The notes under the pieces: generated by a model | The model's input: the letters and a program-made list of their open reading frames with translations, nothing else | Database searches by the model: none | Told to the model about the DNA's origin: nothing | Shown: in pieces, positions 47,538 through 55,018 of the stretch | Position numbering within the stretch: the stretch's first letter is position 1 | How the letters are laid out: each line of letters starts with the position of its first letter | Assembly (NCBI RefSeq): GCF_003122385.1 | Contig: NZ_CP029255.1 | Location: 1-64,000 of the forward strand | Source: Flavobacterium crocinum | GTDB taxonomy: Bacteria; Bacteroidota; Bacteroidia; Flavobacteriales; Flavobacteriaceae | Direction of reading: 5' to 3' | DNA: 64,000 nucleotides | Made by a program: the position numbers and the translations under genes

Positions 47538-47932
47538 TTGGAAAATTTGTCAATTAGAAAATTAGCTAATGTTTTCTTAATGTTTCATTTTTGCTATAAG
47601 ACACTATATTTTGGAATTTGGATTTTCACTTATAAGATTAAATTTATTTGGGCGTTTCCTAAAGGCCGGGCTATTCGCTATATCTTTTGCTTTACTGCGT
47701 TTAATCTCTAATTAAGACGTTTTTCGTGTCGCAAAAGGATATCGCTTCAAACATAGTTCACTGAACTCCAATAAAAAATAAAATATTGTGAAGTAATCCC
47801 TAACGCCAACATTTATCAAGAAGGTTTCTCAACAAAAAGAATGTAAAAGCTGCAACAATCTAATTATTAAAGTATAACAAACTCATTTATTTCTTTTGTA
47901 ATTTTAGTATTCAACTAAAAACTTTAGAAATC
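47538..47932. other. Intergenic region tgt / acidic protein gene
   Basis: Nearly 400 bp without a supported gene. A TTTGGAATTTGGATTTTC word lies near 47610-47627, and repeat copy B2 fills 47651-47816. The remaining 115 bp before 47933 should hold the promoter of the next gene; no exact -7 box was found there. Confidence 0.55.
47651..47816 (+). repeat. Dispersed hairpin repeat, copy B2 with an enlarged loop
   Basis: It begins GGGCGTTTCCTAAAGGCCGG, continues GCTATTCGCTATATCTTTTG, and after an insertion in the loop returns with CAAAAGGATATCGCTTC. A second insertion of about 50 bp follows before TAATCCCTAACGCC. It corresponds to copy B1 at 20535-20632. Confidence 0.8.
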
Positions 47933-48235
47933 ATGATAAACTCAGAAGATAAACTGGATCAAATCAAGGATGATCAAATTGAAAAAAATCTTGAAAACAT
48001 GGATTATCCGGCAAATGAAGATATTTACAATCAAGAAGAAAGATTAGAAGACATTGATCCACAAGACATTTCTGGTGAAAGAATAGTCAACAATGACAAT
48101 CACGAATGGAAACAAAACAGTGATAAGCTGGGGAATGATTTAGATGTACCGGGCGCTGAATTAGACGATCAACAGGAAGATATTGGTTCTGAAGACGAAG
48201 AGAACAATTATTACAGCGAAAGCGACACGAGCTAA
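47933..48235 (+). CDS. Hypothetical acidic protein
   Basis: This 100-residue protein is highly acidic and hydrophilic (rich in Asp, Glu, Asn and Gln), with no signal peptide or membrane segment, and is probably disordered. It begins MINSEDKLDQIKDDQIEKNL and ends in a Glu/Ser-rich tail. I do not recognise the family. It stands alone between a repeat-filled spacer and the transketolase operon. A protein-coding role is supported by the intact frame and normal codon use. Confidence 0.7.
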   Translation: MINSEDKLDQIKDDQIEKNLENMDYPANEDIYNQEERLEDIDPQDISGERIVNNDNHEWKQNSDKLGNDLDVPGAELDDQQEDIGSEDEENNYYSESDTS

Positions 48236-48269
48236 AAAAGTTCGCACCTCATCAATTTCTACATTTTTA

Positions 48270-48333
48270 TTGCCATAGATTACACAGATTTAATAGATTT
48301 TAAAATCATTACAATCCGTTTAATCTGTGGCAA
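48270..48333. repeat. Imperfect palindromic repeat
   Basis: The left arm TTGCCATAGATTACACAGATT and right arm AATCCGTTTAATCTGTGGCAA are near-complementary (given by position, 48270-48290 and 48313-48333), enclosing GATTTTAAAATC. It has the size and form of a dispersed non-autonomous element. Confidence 0.65.
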
Positions 48334-48432
48334 AATTTTATCTCGTATTATCAATTTCTTGAATTTTTACCAATTTAGCAGAAAAAAGAACAAAAAAATT
48401 TAACAATTGGAACCAACTAAAGCAGAAAATCA

Positions 48433-48464
48433 TTTGTCTCCCCACAAAATATCCGTTACTTTTG
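48433..48464 (+). promoter_or_regulatory. Consensus promoter of the transketolase operon
   Basis: -33 TTTG (48433-48436), a 20-bp spacer and -7 TACTTTTG (48457-48464) match the Bacteroidota consensus exactly, 26 bp before the start codon. Confidence 0.8.
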
Positions 48465-48490
48465 CTTCAGTTTAAAATTTTACATATAAA

Positions 48491-49339
48491 ATGAAGCCTA
48501 ACACACAACAATTAAGCGATTTAACGATCCAAGTAAGAAGAGATATTCTTAGAATGGTACATGCTGTAAACTCTGGACACCCAGGTGGTTCATTAGGTTG
48601 TACTGAATTTTTGGTAACACTATATCAAAATATAATGGACCGCAAAGAAGGTTTTGATATGGACGGAATTGGAGAAGATTTATTCTTTCTTTCCAACGGA
48701 CATATCTCACCAGTATTCTATAGCGTATTAGCAAGAAGCGGTTATTTTCCGGTATCAGAATTAGCGACATTCAGATTATTAGACTCTCGCTTACAAGGAC
48801 ACCCAACAACTCATGAAGGTTTACCTGGAGTTCGTATTGCGTCTGGTTCATTAGGACAAGGTTTATCTGTAGCTCTTGGAGCAGCGCAAGCTAAAAAATT
48901 AAACAAAGACAATCATATCGTTTATAGTTTACACGGAGACGGAGAATTACAGGAAGGTCAAAACTGGGAAGCTATTATGTATGCTTCTGCTAAAAAAGTA
49001 GACAACATTATTGCAACTGTTGACCTTAACGGTAAACAAATTGACGGAACAACAGACGAAGTTCTTCCAATGGGAAGTCTTCGTGCAAAATTTGAAGCTT
49101 TTGGCTGGGATGTTTTAGATATTGAAGAAGGAAATAATATTGACGCTATTCTTGCTGGTTTAACAGATGCTAAATCACGAACAGGAAAAGGAAAACCAGT
49201 TTGCATCTTATTACATACAGAAATGGGTAACGGTGTAGATTTCATGATGCACACTCATGCTTGGCACGGTAAAGCACCAAACAACGATCAATTAGCTAGT
49301 GCTTTAGCTCAAAACATTTCAACTTTAGCAGACTATTAA
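48491..49339 (+). CDS. Transketolase, N-terminal subunit
   Basis: Transketolase moves two-carbon units between sugar phosphates in the pentose phosphate pathway using thiamine diphosphate. This 282-residue protein is the ThDP pyrophosphate-binding half, with NSGHPGGSLG near residue 29, HGDGELQEGQNWEA (the GDG motif) near 149 and VDLNGKQIDG. The other half is encoded by the next gene, 79 bp downstream. Splitting into two subunits is known from archaea and several bacteria. A consensus promoter precedes the gene. Confidence 0.95.
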   Translation: MKPNTQQLSDLTIQVRRDILRMVHAVNSGHPGGSLGCTEFLVTLYQNIMDRKEGFDMDGIGEDLFFLSNGHISPVFYSVLARSGYFPVSELATFRLLDSRLQGHPTTHEGLPGVRIASGSLGQGLSVALGAAQAKKLNKDNHIVYSLHGDGELQEGQNWEAIMYASAKKVDNIIATVDLNGKQIDGTTDEVLPMGSLRAKFEAFGWDVLDIEEGNNIDAILAGLTDAKSRTGKGKPVCILLHTEMGNGVDFMMHTHAWHGKAPNNDQLASALAQNISTLADY

Positions 49340-49418
49340 AAAAGTGTTCAGTCTCAGTATATAGTTTTCAGTTTAGAAACTAAAACTACCAGAGACCCAA
49401 CATCTCAAAAGAAATAAA

Positions 49419-50372
49419 ATGAAAAAATACGAAAATACAGGAAGTAAAGATACTCGTTCCGGTTTTGGAGCGGGAATGACTGAACTAGGTCAAAAAAATG
49501 AAAATGTTGTAGCATTATGTGCTGACTTAATTGGATCATTAAAATTTGATGAATTCAAAAAGAATCATCCAGAACGTTTTTTCCAAATCGGAATCGCTGA
49601 AGCTAACATGATCGGAATCGCTGCTGGTTTAACAATTGGAGGAAAAATTCCTTTTACAGGAACTTTCGCTAACTTCTCTACAGGAAGAGTTTACGATCAA
49701 ATTCGTCAATCTGTTGCTTACTCTGACAAAAATGTTAAAATCTGTGCTTCTCACGCTGGTTTAACTTTAGGAGAAGACGGTGCAACTCACCAAATCTTAG
49801 AAGACATTGGATTAATGAAAATGTTACCAGGGATGACTGTAATCAATACTTGCGATTACAACCAGACTAAAGCAGCGACAATTGCATTAGCAGATCACCA
49901 CGGTCCTGCTTATTTACGTTTTGGTCGTCCGGTTGTGGCTAACTTTACTCCTGCTGACGAACCTTTCGTAATTGGAAAAGCAGTTATGTTAAACGAAGGA
50001 ACCGACGTTACTATTATTGCAACTGGACACTTAGTTTGGGAAGCTCTTATTGCTGCTGAAGCTTTAGAAGCAAAAGGAATTTCTGCTGAAGTAATCAACA
50101 TCCACACTATTAAACCACTTGACGAAGAAGCTATTCTTAAATCGGTTGCTAAAACAAAATGTGTAGTTACTGCAGAAGAGCACAACTACCTTGGTGGTCT
50201 TGGAGAAAGTGTTTCAGGTGTATTAGCTTTAAACAATCCGGCTCCACAAGAATTTGTAGCTGTAAAAGATAGTTTTGGTGAATCTGGAACTCCGGAGCAA
50301 TTAATGGAAAAATACAAATTGAACAATCAGGCAATTGTTGAAGCTGTAGAAAGAGTTATTAAAAGAAAATAA
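49419..50372 (+). CDS. Transketolase, C-terminal subunit
   Basis: This 317-residue protein provides the pyrimidine-binding and C-terminal domains of split transketolase. It shows TRSGFGAGMTELGQ at the start, the catalytic Glu region QIGIAEANMIGIAAGL, SHAGLTLGEDGATHQ, and the C-terminal VTAEEHNYLGGLGESV. With the upstream subunit it should form a heterotetramer. The spacer between the two genes is a run of degenerate CAGTTT-like words. A terminator follows at 50399. Confidence 0.95.
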   Translation: MKKYENTGSKDTRSGFGAGMTELGQKNENVVALCADLIGSLKFDEFKKNHPERFFQIGIAEANMIGIAAGLTIGGKIPFTGTFANFSTGRVYDQIRQSVAYSDKNVKICASHAGLTLGEDGATHQILEDIGLMKMLPGMTVINTCDYNQTKAATIALADHHGPAYLRFGRPVVANFTPADEPFVIGKAVMLNEGTDVTIIATGHLVWEALIAAEALEAKGISAEVINIHTIKPLDEEAILKSVAKTKCVVTAEEHNYLGGLGESVSGVLALNNPAPQEFVAVKDSFGESGTPEQLMEKYKLNNQAIVEAVERVIKRK

Positions 50373-50398
50373 TTTTTAGATTTTCTTACTTTATAAAA

Positions 50399-50430
50399 AA
50401 CCCTCGAAATATTAATTTCGAGGGTTTTCT
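50399..50430 (+). terminator. Terminator of the transketolase operon
   Basis: AACCCTCGAAAT (50399-50410) and ATTTCGAGGGTT (50415-50426) form a perfect 12-bp stem with the loop ATTA and a T-rich tail. Confidence 0.93.
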
Positions 50431-50497
50431 TTTTCCCCTTTACACAACAAACAACTTCAAAAGACAAGGATAAAATTAAATCTCTTATTTACACATA

Positions 50498-50533
50498 AAA
50501 AAACCTCGAAAATAACTTTTTCGAGGTTTTTAA
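50498..50533 (-). terminator. Terminator of the FKBP lipoprotein gene
   Basis: AAACCTCGAAAA (50501-50512) and TTTTCGAGGTTT (50518-50529) form a 12-bp stem with a 5-base loop and T runs on both sides, so it may act in both directions. Confidence 0.88.
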
Positions 50534-50553
50534 TTTTATATCACAATTTTTTA

Positions 50554-51651
50554 TTACTTAATAGCGTGATGATCTTTATCTACATGAAGTCTTAATCTTC
50601 CTAATCTTCCCGGAGTAGTATAATCAATTGTTCCATCTGGCAAAACTGCCGGAATGCCCCATGTTTCACTTTCATCTACATTTGGCGTATCAGGATTGTC
50701 CGGAATTGGGTCAAATGGATAATATTTACTAATTCCCGTAACCGGAGCATCTGTTGGTTTTGTAATCTCAAATCGTGTAGTATAACCATCACCATCATCA
50801 TCAAAATCAAGAAAATCAGGAATTCCATCCTTATCGGTATCATCAATTAATTCTGGTGGCATATTAGGAAATCTCACTTTATCTCTATGATCATACACAT
50901 AACCGTCTCCGTTTACATCTTCCAGATACGTTGGCACACCATCACCAACTATAACATTTGACGAACCATTAAAAGTATATTCACTATCAGCTCGTCTTAA
51001 TCCAAACAATTTAAAACTAAAAACCAATGGAGAATAGGCCGGTATATTCGACTGAGTATTTGCATAATACCCCAATCCTGAAGGCAAAAACATTACTCCT
51101 GCCCCATAATCGCTATAACTAACTGTTCCATCTGTAGAGGACACACTACGAATTCCTGTTTTAAACTTCGGCATAATTTCTCCCCATCCATCAATAATAC
51201 CCTGATAAACATCTAAACTGAAATCACGTCCTAATCCATAAGAATTATCAAACTCGGTCCCATTAAGAAGATTTCCTTTATAAGCTACATTAATATTATC
51301 AAAGTTACATGGAGCTTCGCCTGCACCTTCTTTTAATATCAAATAATAGACTTTATAATTAACGTCACGGTTATATACATCTCTGTGCTGTAAAGGATAC
51401 GTCTGCTGATCCCAAATAGAAACTTGTGTAGCAGGATCTGTAATTTTCTCAAATGTTATATCAAAATCTGCCGAAACACTTTTAATGTAATTATTCTTTA
51501 AATATTTCTCAATCGAATCATTATCTGCTTTATACTGTTCTGCATAATCTCTTACAGGCGTAACCTCTATATCATCATCACCTTTTTTACTACAAGAAAT
51601 GATAGCCAGACCTGCCAGTAATAAAACAAAATAATATTTAAATTTATTCAT
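50554..51651 (-). CDS. FKBP-type peptidyl-prolyl isomerase lipoprotein with calcium-binding repeats
   Basis: This 365-residue lipoprotein has a signal peptide ending in the lipobox IISC (Cys20). An FKBP-like isomerase domain follows (about 95-215), with VAYKGNLLNGTEFDNSYG and an IDGWGEIMPKFKTG block. After it comes a stretch of Asp-rich, thrombospondin type 3-like repeats (DVNGDGYVYD, DTDKDGIPDFLDFDDDGDG) expected to bind calcium. It probably assists folding of envelope proteins and resembles gliding-type FKBP lipoproteins only in the isomerase part. The joining of FKBP to calcium repeats is uncommon. It is divergent from the S4-domain gene. Confidence 0.85.
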   Translation of the reverse strand: MNKFKYYFVLLLAGLAIISCSKKGDDDIEVTPVRDYAEQYKADNDSIEKYLKNNYIKSVSADFDITFEKITDPATQVSIWDQQTYPLQHRDVYNRDVNYKVYYLILKEGAGEAPCNFDNINVAYKGNLLNGTEFDNSYGLGRDFSLDVYQGIIDGWGEIMPKFKTGIRSVSSTDGTVSYSDYGAGVMFLPSGLGYYANTQSNIPAYSPLVFSFKLFGLRRADSEYTFNGSSNVIVGDGVPTYLEDVNGDGYVYDHRDKVRFPNMPPELIDDTDKDGIPDFLDFDDDGDGYTTRFEITKPTDAPVTGISKYYPFDPIPDNPDTPNVDESETWGIPAVLPDGTIDYTTPGRLGRLRLHVDKDHHAIK

Positions 51652-51730
51652 TATTATGATTTTTTTAGGTGCGCAAGATACAATATTGATTTATTTTTGT
51701 AAAGAATTTAACTTGGATTTTAGAAAAATT

Positions 51731-52123
51731 ATGAGAGTAGATAAATACTTATGGTGCGTTCGTTATTATAAAACCAGAAACATGGTTACTGAAGCCTGTA
51801 AAAAGAACCATATTACTGTAAACGGACAAGTTGCAAAACCGTCCAAAGAAGTTTTCCCTACTGACCGAATTACCTTCAGAAAAGATCAGATTACACAAAT
51901 AATAACAGTATTGGATATTCCCGAAAATCGTGTTGGTGCAAAACTGGTGGATATTTATCGCAAAAACGAAACACCACCGGAAGCCTACGCACATTTAGAA
52001 CTTCTGAAGCTATCAAAAGAACATTATCGAAAAAGCGGAACGGGAAGACCAACTAAAAAAGATCGTAGAGATATCGATGATTACGGAGATGAAGTCTTCA
52101 ATGAGGATGAAGACGAAATTTAA
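51731..52123 (+). CDS. S4-domain RNA-binding protein (Hsp15-like)
   Basis: This 130-residue protein has the S4 RNA-binding fold at its N-terminus (MRVDKYLWCVRYYKTRNM, then ACKKNHITVNGQVAKPS), as in Hsp15, which recycles stalled 50S subunits. The C-terminus is charged: a basic SGTGRPTKKDRRD and an acidic tail. I use the ATG at 51731, where family members start; an upstream ATG at 51656 would add 25 unrelated residues. A TATTTTTG box at 51692-51699 may be its -7 promoter element. Confidence 0.9.
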   Translation: MRVDKYLWCVRYYKTRNMVTEACKKNHITVNGQVAKPSKEVFPTDRITFRKDQITQIITVLDIPENRVGAKLVDIYRKNETPPEAYAHLELLKLSKEHYRKSGTGRPTKKDRRDIDDYGDEVFNEDEDEI

Positions 52124-52136
52124 AATTCCTTTTTTT

Positions 52137-52225
52137 TTATTCCAAATTCCAATTTTCCCAAACCCTAAATACAAACTCAAGATTGAACGAACTAAAAGCC
52201 AAATTTGGAATTTGGATTTTTAGTA
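52137..52225. repeat. Degenerate word repeat (AAATTCCAAATTCC type)
   Basis: Variants of TCCAAATTCCAA and the complement TTTGGAATTTGGA fill the spacer before the phosphoribosyltransferase gene. It is non-coding. Confidence 0.6.
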
Positions 52226-52265
52226 TTGGATTTTAAAATTTGTATTTTAGCAAAAAAATTAAACT

Positions 52266-52766
52266 ATGAGCAGTAATATCATCTTAACGAATCAGGAAGT
52301 CGAACATAAAATAAAACGTATCGCTTATCAAATCTACGAAACTTTTGTTGACGAAGAAGAAGTCGTTATTGCCGGTATTGCTTCTAACGGATATGTTTTT
52401 GCAGAAAAAATAGCTTCTGCTTTAAGTAGTATTTCTACCTTAAAAGTTTCCATTTGCGAAGTAAAAGTAAACAAACAGAATCCGCAGGATGTTATACAAA
52501 CTTCATTAAGCCCGGAAGAATATTCCAACAAAGGATTGGTTCTTGTGGATGATGTATTAAATTCCGGAACTACATTAATATATGCTGTTCGTCATTTCTT
52601 AGACGTTCCGCTTAAAAAATTCAAAACAGCAGTGCTTGTTGACAGAAACCATAAAAAATACCCTGTAAAGGCTGACTTTAAGGGCATTTCTCTTTCAACT
52701 TCATTATTAGAGCATGTTCAGGTTGTTTTCGACTCAGAAAACGGGAACTATGCTTCTTTAAGCTAA
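52266..52766 (+). CDS. Phosphoribosyltransferase family protein (PyrR-like)
   Basis: This 166-residue protein has the type I phosphoribosyltransferase fold with the PRPP-binding loop LVDDVLNSGTTL near residues 93-104, and GIASNGYVFAEKIA near 36. Size and motif resemble PyrR/uracil phosphoribosyltransferases, but no pyrimidine operon is nearby, so base specificity and a regulatory role are open. Its 3' end overlaps the 3' end of the convergent shikimate kinase gene by 9 bp. Confidence 0.85.
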   Translation: MSSNIILTNQEVEHKIKRIAYQIYETFVDEEEVVIAGIASNGYVFAEKIASALSSISTLKVSICEVKVNKQNPQDVIQTSLSPEEYSNKGLVLVDDVLNSGTTLIYAVRHFLDVPLKKFKTAVLVDRNHKKYPVKADFKGISLSTSLLEHVQVVFDSENGNYASLS

Positions 52767-53276
52767 AACTTGCAATATATCCTGAACCGTTTCTTCGACA
52801 GATCTATCGTCAACTACAACTTTATGTTTAGCCTGATTATAGTAAAAACTTCTGTCGAATAAATGTTTCGCGATAAATTCTCTCATTTCTTCTTCGTTCA
52901 TATTCGCGATTAAAGGACGTTTACTCTTATTATATACTAATCTATTATATAAAGTATCAATTGATGCCTTTAAATAGATCGAATCAACTTTTTCTCCTTT
53001 TAGCAATTCATGATTATTAGCATAACATGGAGTTCCTCCACCCAATCCAATAATATTATTTTCGTCAGATTGCAATAATTCGACAAATATTTCATGTTCT
53101 AATTTTCGAAAATAGATCTCTCCGTGCTTCTCAAAAATCTCATTTATGGACATTTTTGCTCTTTCTTCGATAATTTTATCCAAATCTAAGAACGGAATAT
53201 TTGTGATTTTTGACAAATTTTGGGCTATTGTCGACTTTCCGCAACCCATGTAACCTAACAATACTATTTTCTTCAT
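52758..53276 (-). CDS. aroK: Shikimate kinase
   Basis: This enzyme phosphorylates shikimate on the route to chorismate and aromatic amino acids. The 172-residue protein has the P-loop LLGYMGCGKST near residues 5-15, LDLDKIIEE with the shikimate-binding Asp, YFRKLE, and the IGLGGGTPCY motif. Length is standard. It is monocistronic and converges on the phosphoribosyltransferase gene with overlapping ends. Confidence 0.95.
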   Translation of the reverse strand: MKKIVLLGYMGCGKSTIAQNLSKITNIPFLDLDKIIEERAKMSINEIFEKHGEIYFRKLEHEIFVELLQSDENNIIGLGGGTPCYANNHELLKGEKVDSIYLKASIDTLYNRLVYNKSKRPLIANMNEEEMREFIAKHLFDRSFYYNQAKHKVVVDDRSVEETVQDILQVLA

Positions 53277-53347
53277 ACTAATAAAACCTTATAAACTAAG
53301 CAATTGGAAATTTTTCCAAAAAAAAGACAAATTTATAATAAAATTGC

Positions 53348-53379
53348 TTGCAAACTTCAAAATAAACTCCTTATATTTG
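53348..53379 (+). promoter_or_regulatory. Promoter of the first tRNA-Lys pair
   Basis: -33 TTG (53348-53350), a 21-bp spacer and -7 TATATTTG (53372-53379), followed by CACCCGC, the same initiation-region sequence as in the rRNA promoters. Confidence 0.8.
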
Positions 53380-53402
53380 CACCCGCATTCAAGAAATTAA
53401 AT

Positions 53403-53475
53403 GACTCGATAGCTCAGTCGGTAGAGCACATCACTTTTAATGATGGGGTCCTGGGTTCGAGCCCCAGTCGGGTCA
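53403..53475 (+). tRNA. tRNA-Lys (TTT), copy 1
   Basis: This 73-base cloverleaf begins GACTCGATAGCTCAGTCGG, has the anticodon loop CTTTTAA (anticodon TTT), the T-arm GGGTTCGAGCCCC and ends TCGGGTC plus A; CCA is not encoded. Two identical copies lie at 53516 and 53841. Confidence 0.97.
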
Positions 53476-53515
53476 CAAATTTTGTGATAAACAAATTAAA
53501 TTTCTTGAAAGCAAT

Positions 53516-53588
53516 GACTCGATAGCTCAGTCGGTAGAGCACATCACTTTTAATGATGGGGTCCTGGGTTCGAGCCCCAGTCGGGTCA
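53516..53588 (+). tRNA. tRNA-Lys (TTT), copy 2
   Basis: Identical over all 73 bases to copy 1 and 40 bp behind it. It is probably processed from the same transcript. A hairpin with a T run follows directly. Confidence 0.97.
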
Positions 53589-53590
53589 CA

Positions 53591-53625
53591 AAGGTCGGGT
53601 AATTTATTTTACTCGACCTTTTTTC
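53591..53625 (+). terminator. Terminator-like hairpin after tRNA-Lys copy 2
   Basis: AAGGTCGGGTAA pairs imperfectly with TTACTCGACCTT and is followed by TTTTTTC. tRNA-Leu lies just 7 bp beyond, so this may be only a partial terminator. Confidence 0.7.
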
Positions 53626-53631
53626 TTTTAA

Positions 53632-53714
53632 GGCCATGTGGAGAAACGGTAGACTCGCCATCTTGAGGGGGTGGTGCTCGTAAGGGCGTGAGGGTTCAAA
53701 TCCCTCCATGGTCA
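53632..53714 (+). tRNA. tRNA-Leu (GAG)
   Basis: This 83-base class II cloverleaf begins GGCCATGTGGAGAAACGG. The anticodon stem CCATC/GGTGG encloses TTGAGGG, giving anticodon GAG. There is a long variable arm (TGCTCGTAAGGGCG), a T-arm GGGTTCAAATCCC and the end CATGGTC plus A. No separate promoter is visible between it and the preceding hairpin. Confidence 0.95.
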
Positions 53715-53789
53715 CTAAAAAAACAAAGAGTCTATTTTACTGTAAAATAAGTCATTAGAAATTATTCAAAAAATCATTTCAAAAAAGAC

Positions 53790-53819
53790 TTGAAAAACTA
53801 AATAAAGTACTTATCTTTG
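53790..53819 (+). promoter_or_regulatory. Promoter of tRNA-Lys copy 3
   Basis: -33 TTG (53790-53792), a 19-bp spacer and -7 TATCTTTG (53812-53819), followed by CACCCTC. Confidence 0.8.
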
Positions 53820-53840
53820 CACCCTCATTGAAGAAATGAA

Positions 53841-53913
53841 GACTCGATAGCTCAGTCGGTAGAGCACATCACTTTTAATGATGGGGTCCTGGGTTCGAGC
53901 CCCAGTCGGGTCA
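53841..53913 (+). tRNA. tRNA-Lys (TTT), copy 3
   Basis: Identical over all 73 bases to copies 1 and 2 but with its own promoter and terminator, 127 bp after tRNA-Leu. Confidence 0.97.
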
Positions 53914-53916
53914 CAT

Positions 53917-53953
53917 AAAAGGTCAGGTAATTTATTTATCTGACCTTTTTTTA
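53917..53953 (+). terminator. Terminator of tRNA-Lys copy 3
   Basis: AAAAGGTCAGGTAA pairs with TATCTGACCTTTT and is followed by T residues. It resembles the hairpin after copy 2. Confidence 0.85.
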
Positions 53954-53967
53954 TTTTAGAACTGCCG

Positions 53968-54735
53968 TTAATAATTAATAACACATGTTAATCCTAATTC
54001 TTCCGGATTTAATTTAATAACAACAGCAGGATTCTCTATCATTTTTAATATAGACTCTTTCATATTACTTCCGGAAATAACCCCCAAATTATTGTCCAGT
54101 GCAATTTCTATAAATGTCAAAAACTCCTGAAGATAACCTTCAGAATCTGCATCCGTTGGAAACAAACTATCTTTATCCATCCATAAAAGCCTTAAATCCT
54201 CATTTGTAATCCAATTTATTATTCCGGAATTATACGGATAAACACTTCCATGTTCCTGATTAGTAATTCTTATAATAATTTCCTCCGCAACCGATTTTGG
54301 TTTTGCATTAACGCGTCCAGTAAAAATCCTTCGCCCCAAAATCAAATGTGGATTAAACCCCGCACATTCAGAAAAGACCAATAAGGGCAAAATTTCCGTC
54401 AAGTCATCAATCACTTTATAATTTTGTTTTTTAAACTTTTCTGCATCATGGTGCATTGCATGTAAAGCATCTAAATATTGTTCTCCTGGCTTTTTCTTTC
54501 TGGCTACGATAGCATACAAGTCTTTATGTATTTTAAAATCTTTGTCAAAAGAATGACAAAACTTCAAAATAGCTTCAATTCTTTCATCACTATTATTGTT
54601 GCTCCATAAAATACTATTTCCTAGTTTAGACTCAAAGTGTTTTTTCAACAACTCGCCTTTTCCTAATAAATCAGGAACAACTTTTCCGTAAAACGCCTTA
54701 TCATCAAAAAAATGCAACGTGTTCCAATCACCCAT
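53968..54735 (-). CDS. Hypothetical protein, unknown family
   Basis: This 255-residue protein has no signal peptide or membrane segment. It begins MGDWNTLHFFDDKAFYGKVV and has mixed alpha/beta content with a later motif VFSECAGFNPHLILGRR. I do not recognise a domain. It resembles in general character the single-domain immunity-type proteins of Bacteroidota, but no toxin gene lies beside it and I do not assign that role. It lies alone behind the tRNA cluster on the opposite strand. Confidence 0.7.
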   Translation of the reverse strand: MGDWNTLHFFDDKAFYGKVVPDLLGKGELLKKHFESKLGNSILWSNNNSDERIEAILKFCHSFDKDFKIHKDLYAIVARKKKPGEQYLDALHAMHHDAEKFKKQNYKVIDDLTEILPLLVFSECAGFNPHLILGRRIFTGRVNAKPKSVAEEIIIRITNQEHGSVYPYNSGIINWITNEDLRLLWMDKDSLFPTDADSEGYLQEFLTFIEIALDNNLGVISGSNMKESILKMIENPAVVIKLNPEELGLTCVINY

Positions 54736-55018
54736 TTTTGTTTTTTTTTCACTTACGAATGTATTAATAATTTAGTCTTACTCCTCTTTTCTATACAAAT
54801 GCAGATCATAATAAATGTTACTTTTTTAAAATCTAAAAGTAGTATTAAAAAAAATAACAGTAAAAAAATTACATTTTGACTAGGGGAACAAAACATTTTT
54901 TGACACTAACTAATGATGTAATTACTGAAATCTAACTTTTCATCTAAAACGCAGATTAAATCCAGAATACATTTTACGCATTTTATAAAACCAAAACCAA
55001 TATAAATCGCAATAAAAA
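54736..55018. other. Divergent spacer without recognised features
   Basis: About 280 bp of AT-rich DNA between two divergent genes. No exact TAnnTTTG box, hairpin or RNA gene was recognised. Confidence 0.5.

Noticed and set aside
47484..47711. Open frame of 75 codons upstream of repeat B2
   Set aside because: It overlaps the tgt promoter and the repeat, and its translation shows no protein character.
53304..53715. Open frames over the tRNA genes on both strands
   Set aside because: They are translations of tRNA-Lys and tRNA-Leu sequence.
53403..53913. Repeated units in the tRNA cluster considered as a CRISPR array
   Set aside because: The repeats are complete tRNA-Lys genes with cloverleaf structure; spacing is irregular and no cas genes are present.
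53968..54735. Immunity protein of a polymorphic toxin system
   Set aside because: The general character fits, but no toxin gene or secretion marker lies nearby and no family motif was recognised.
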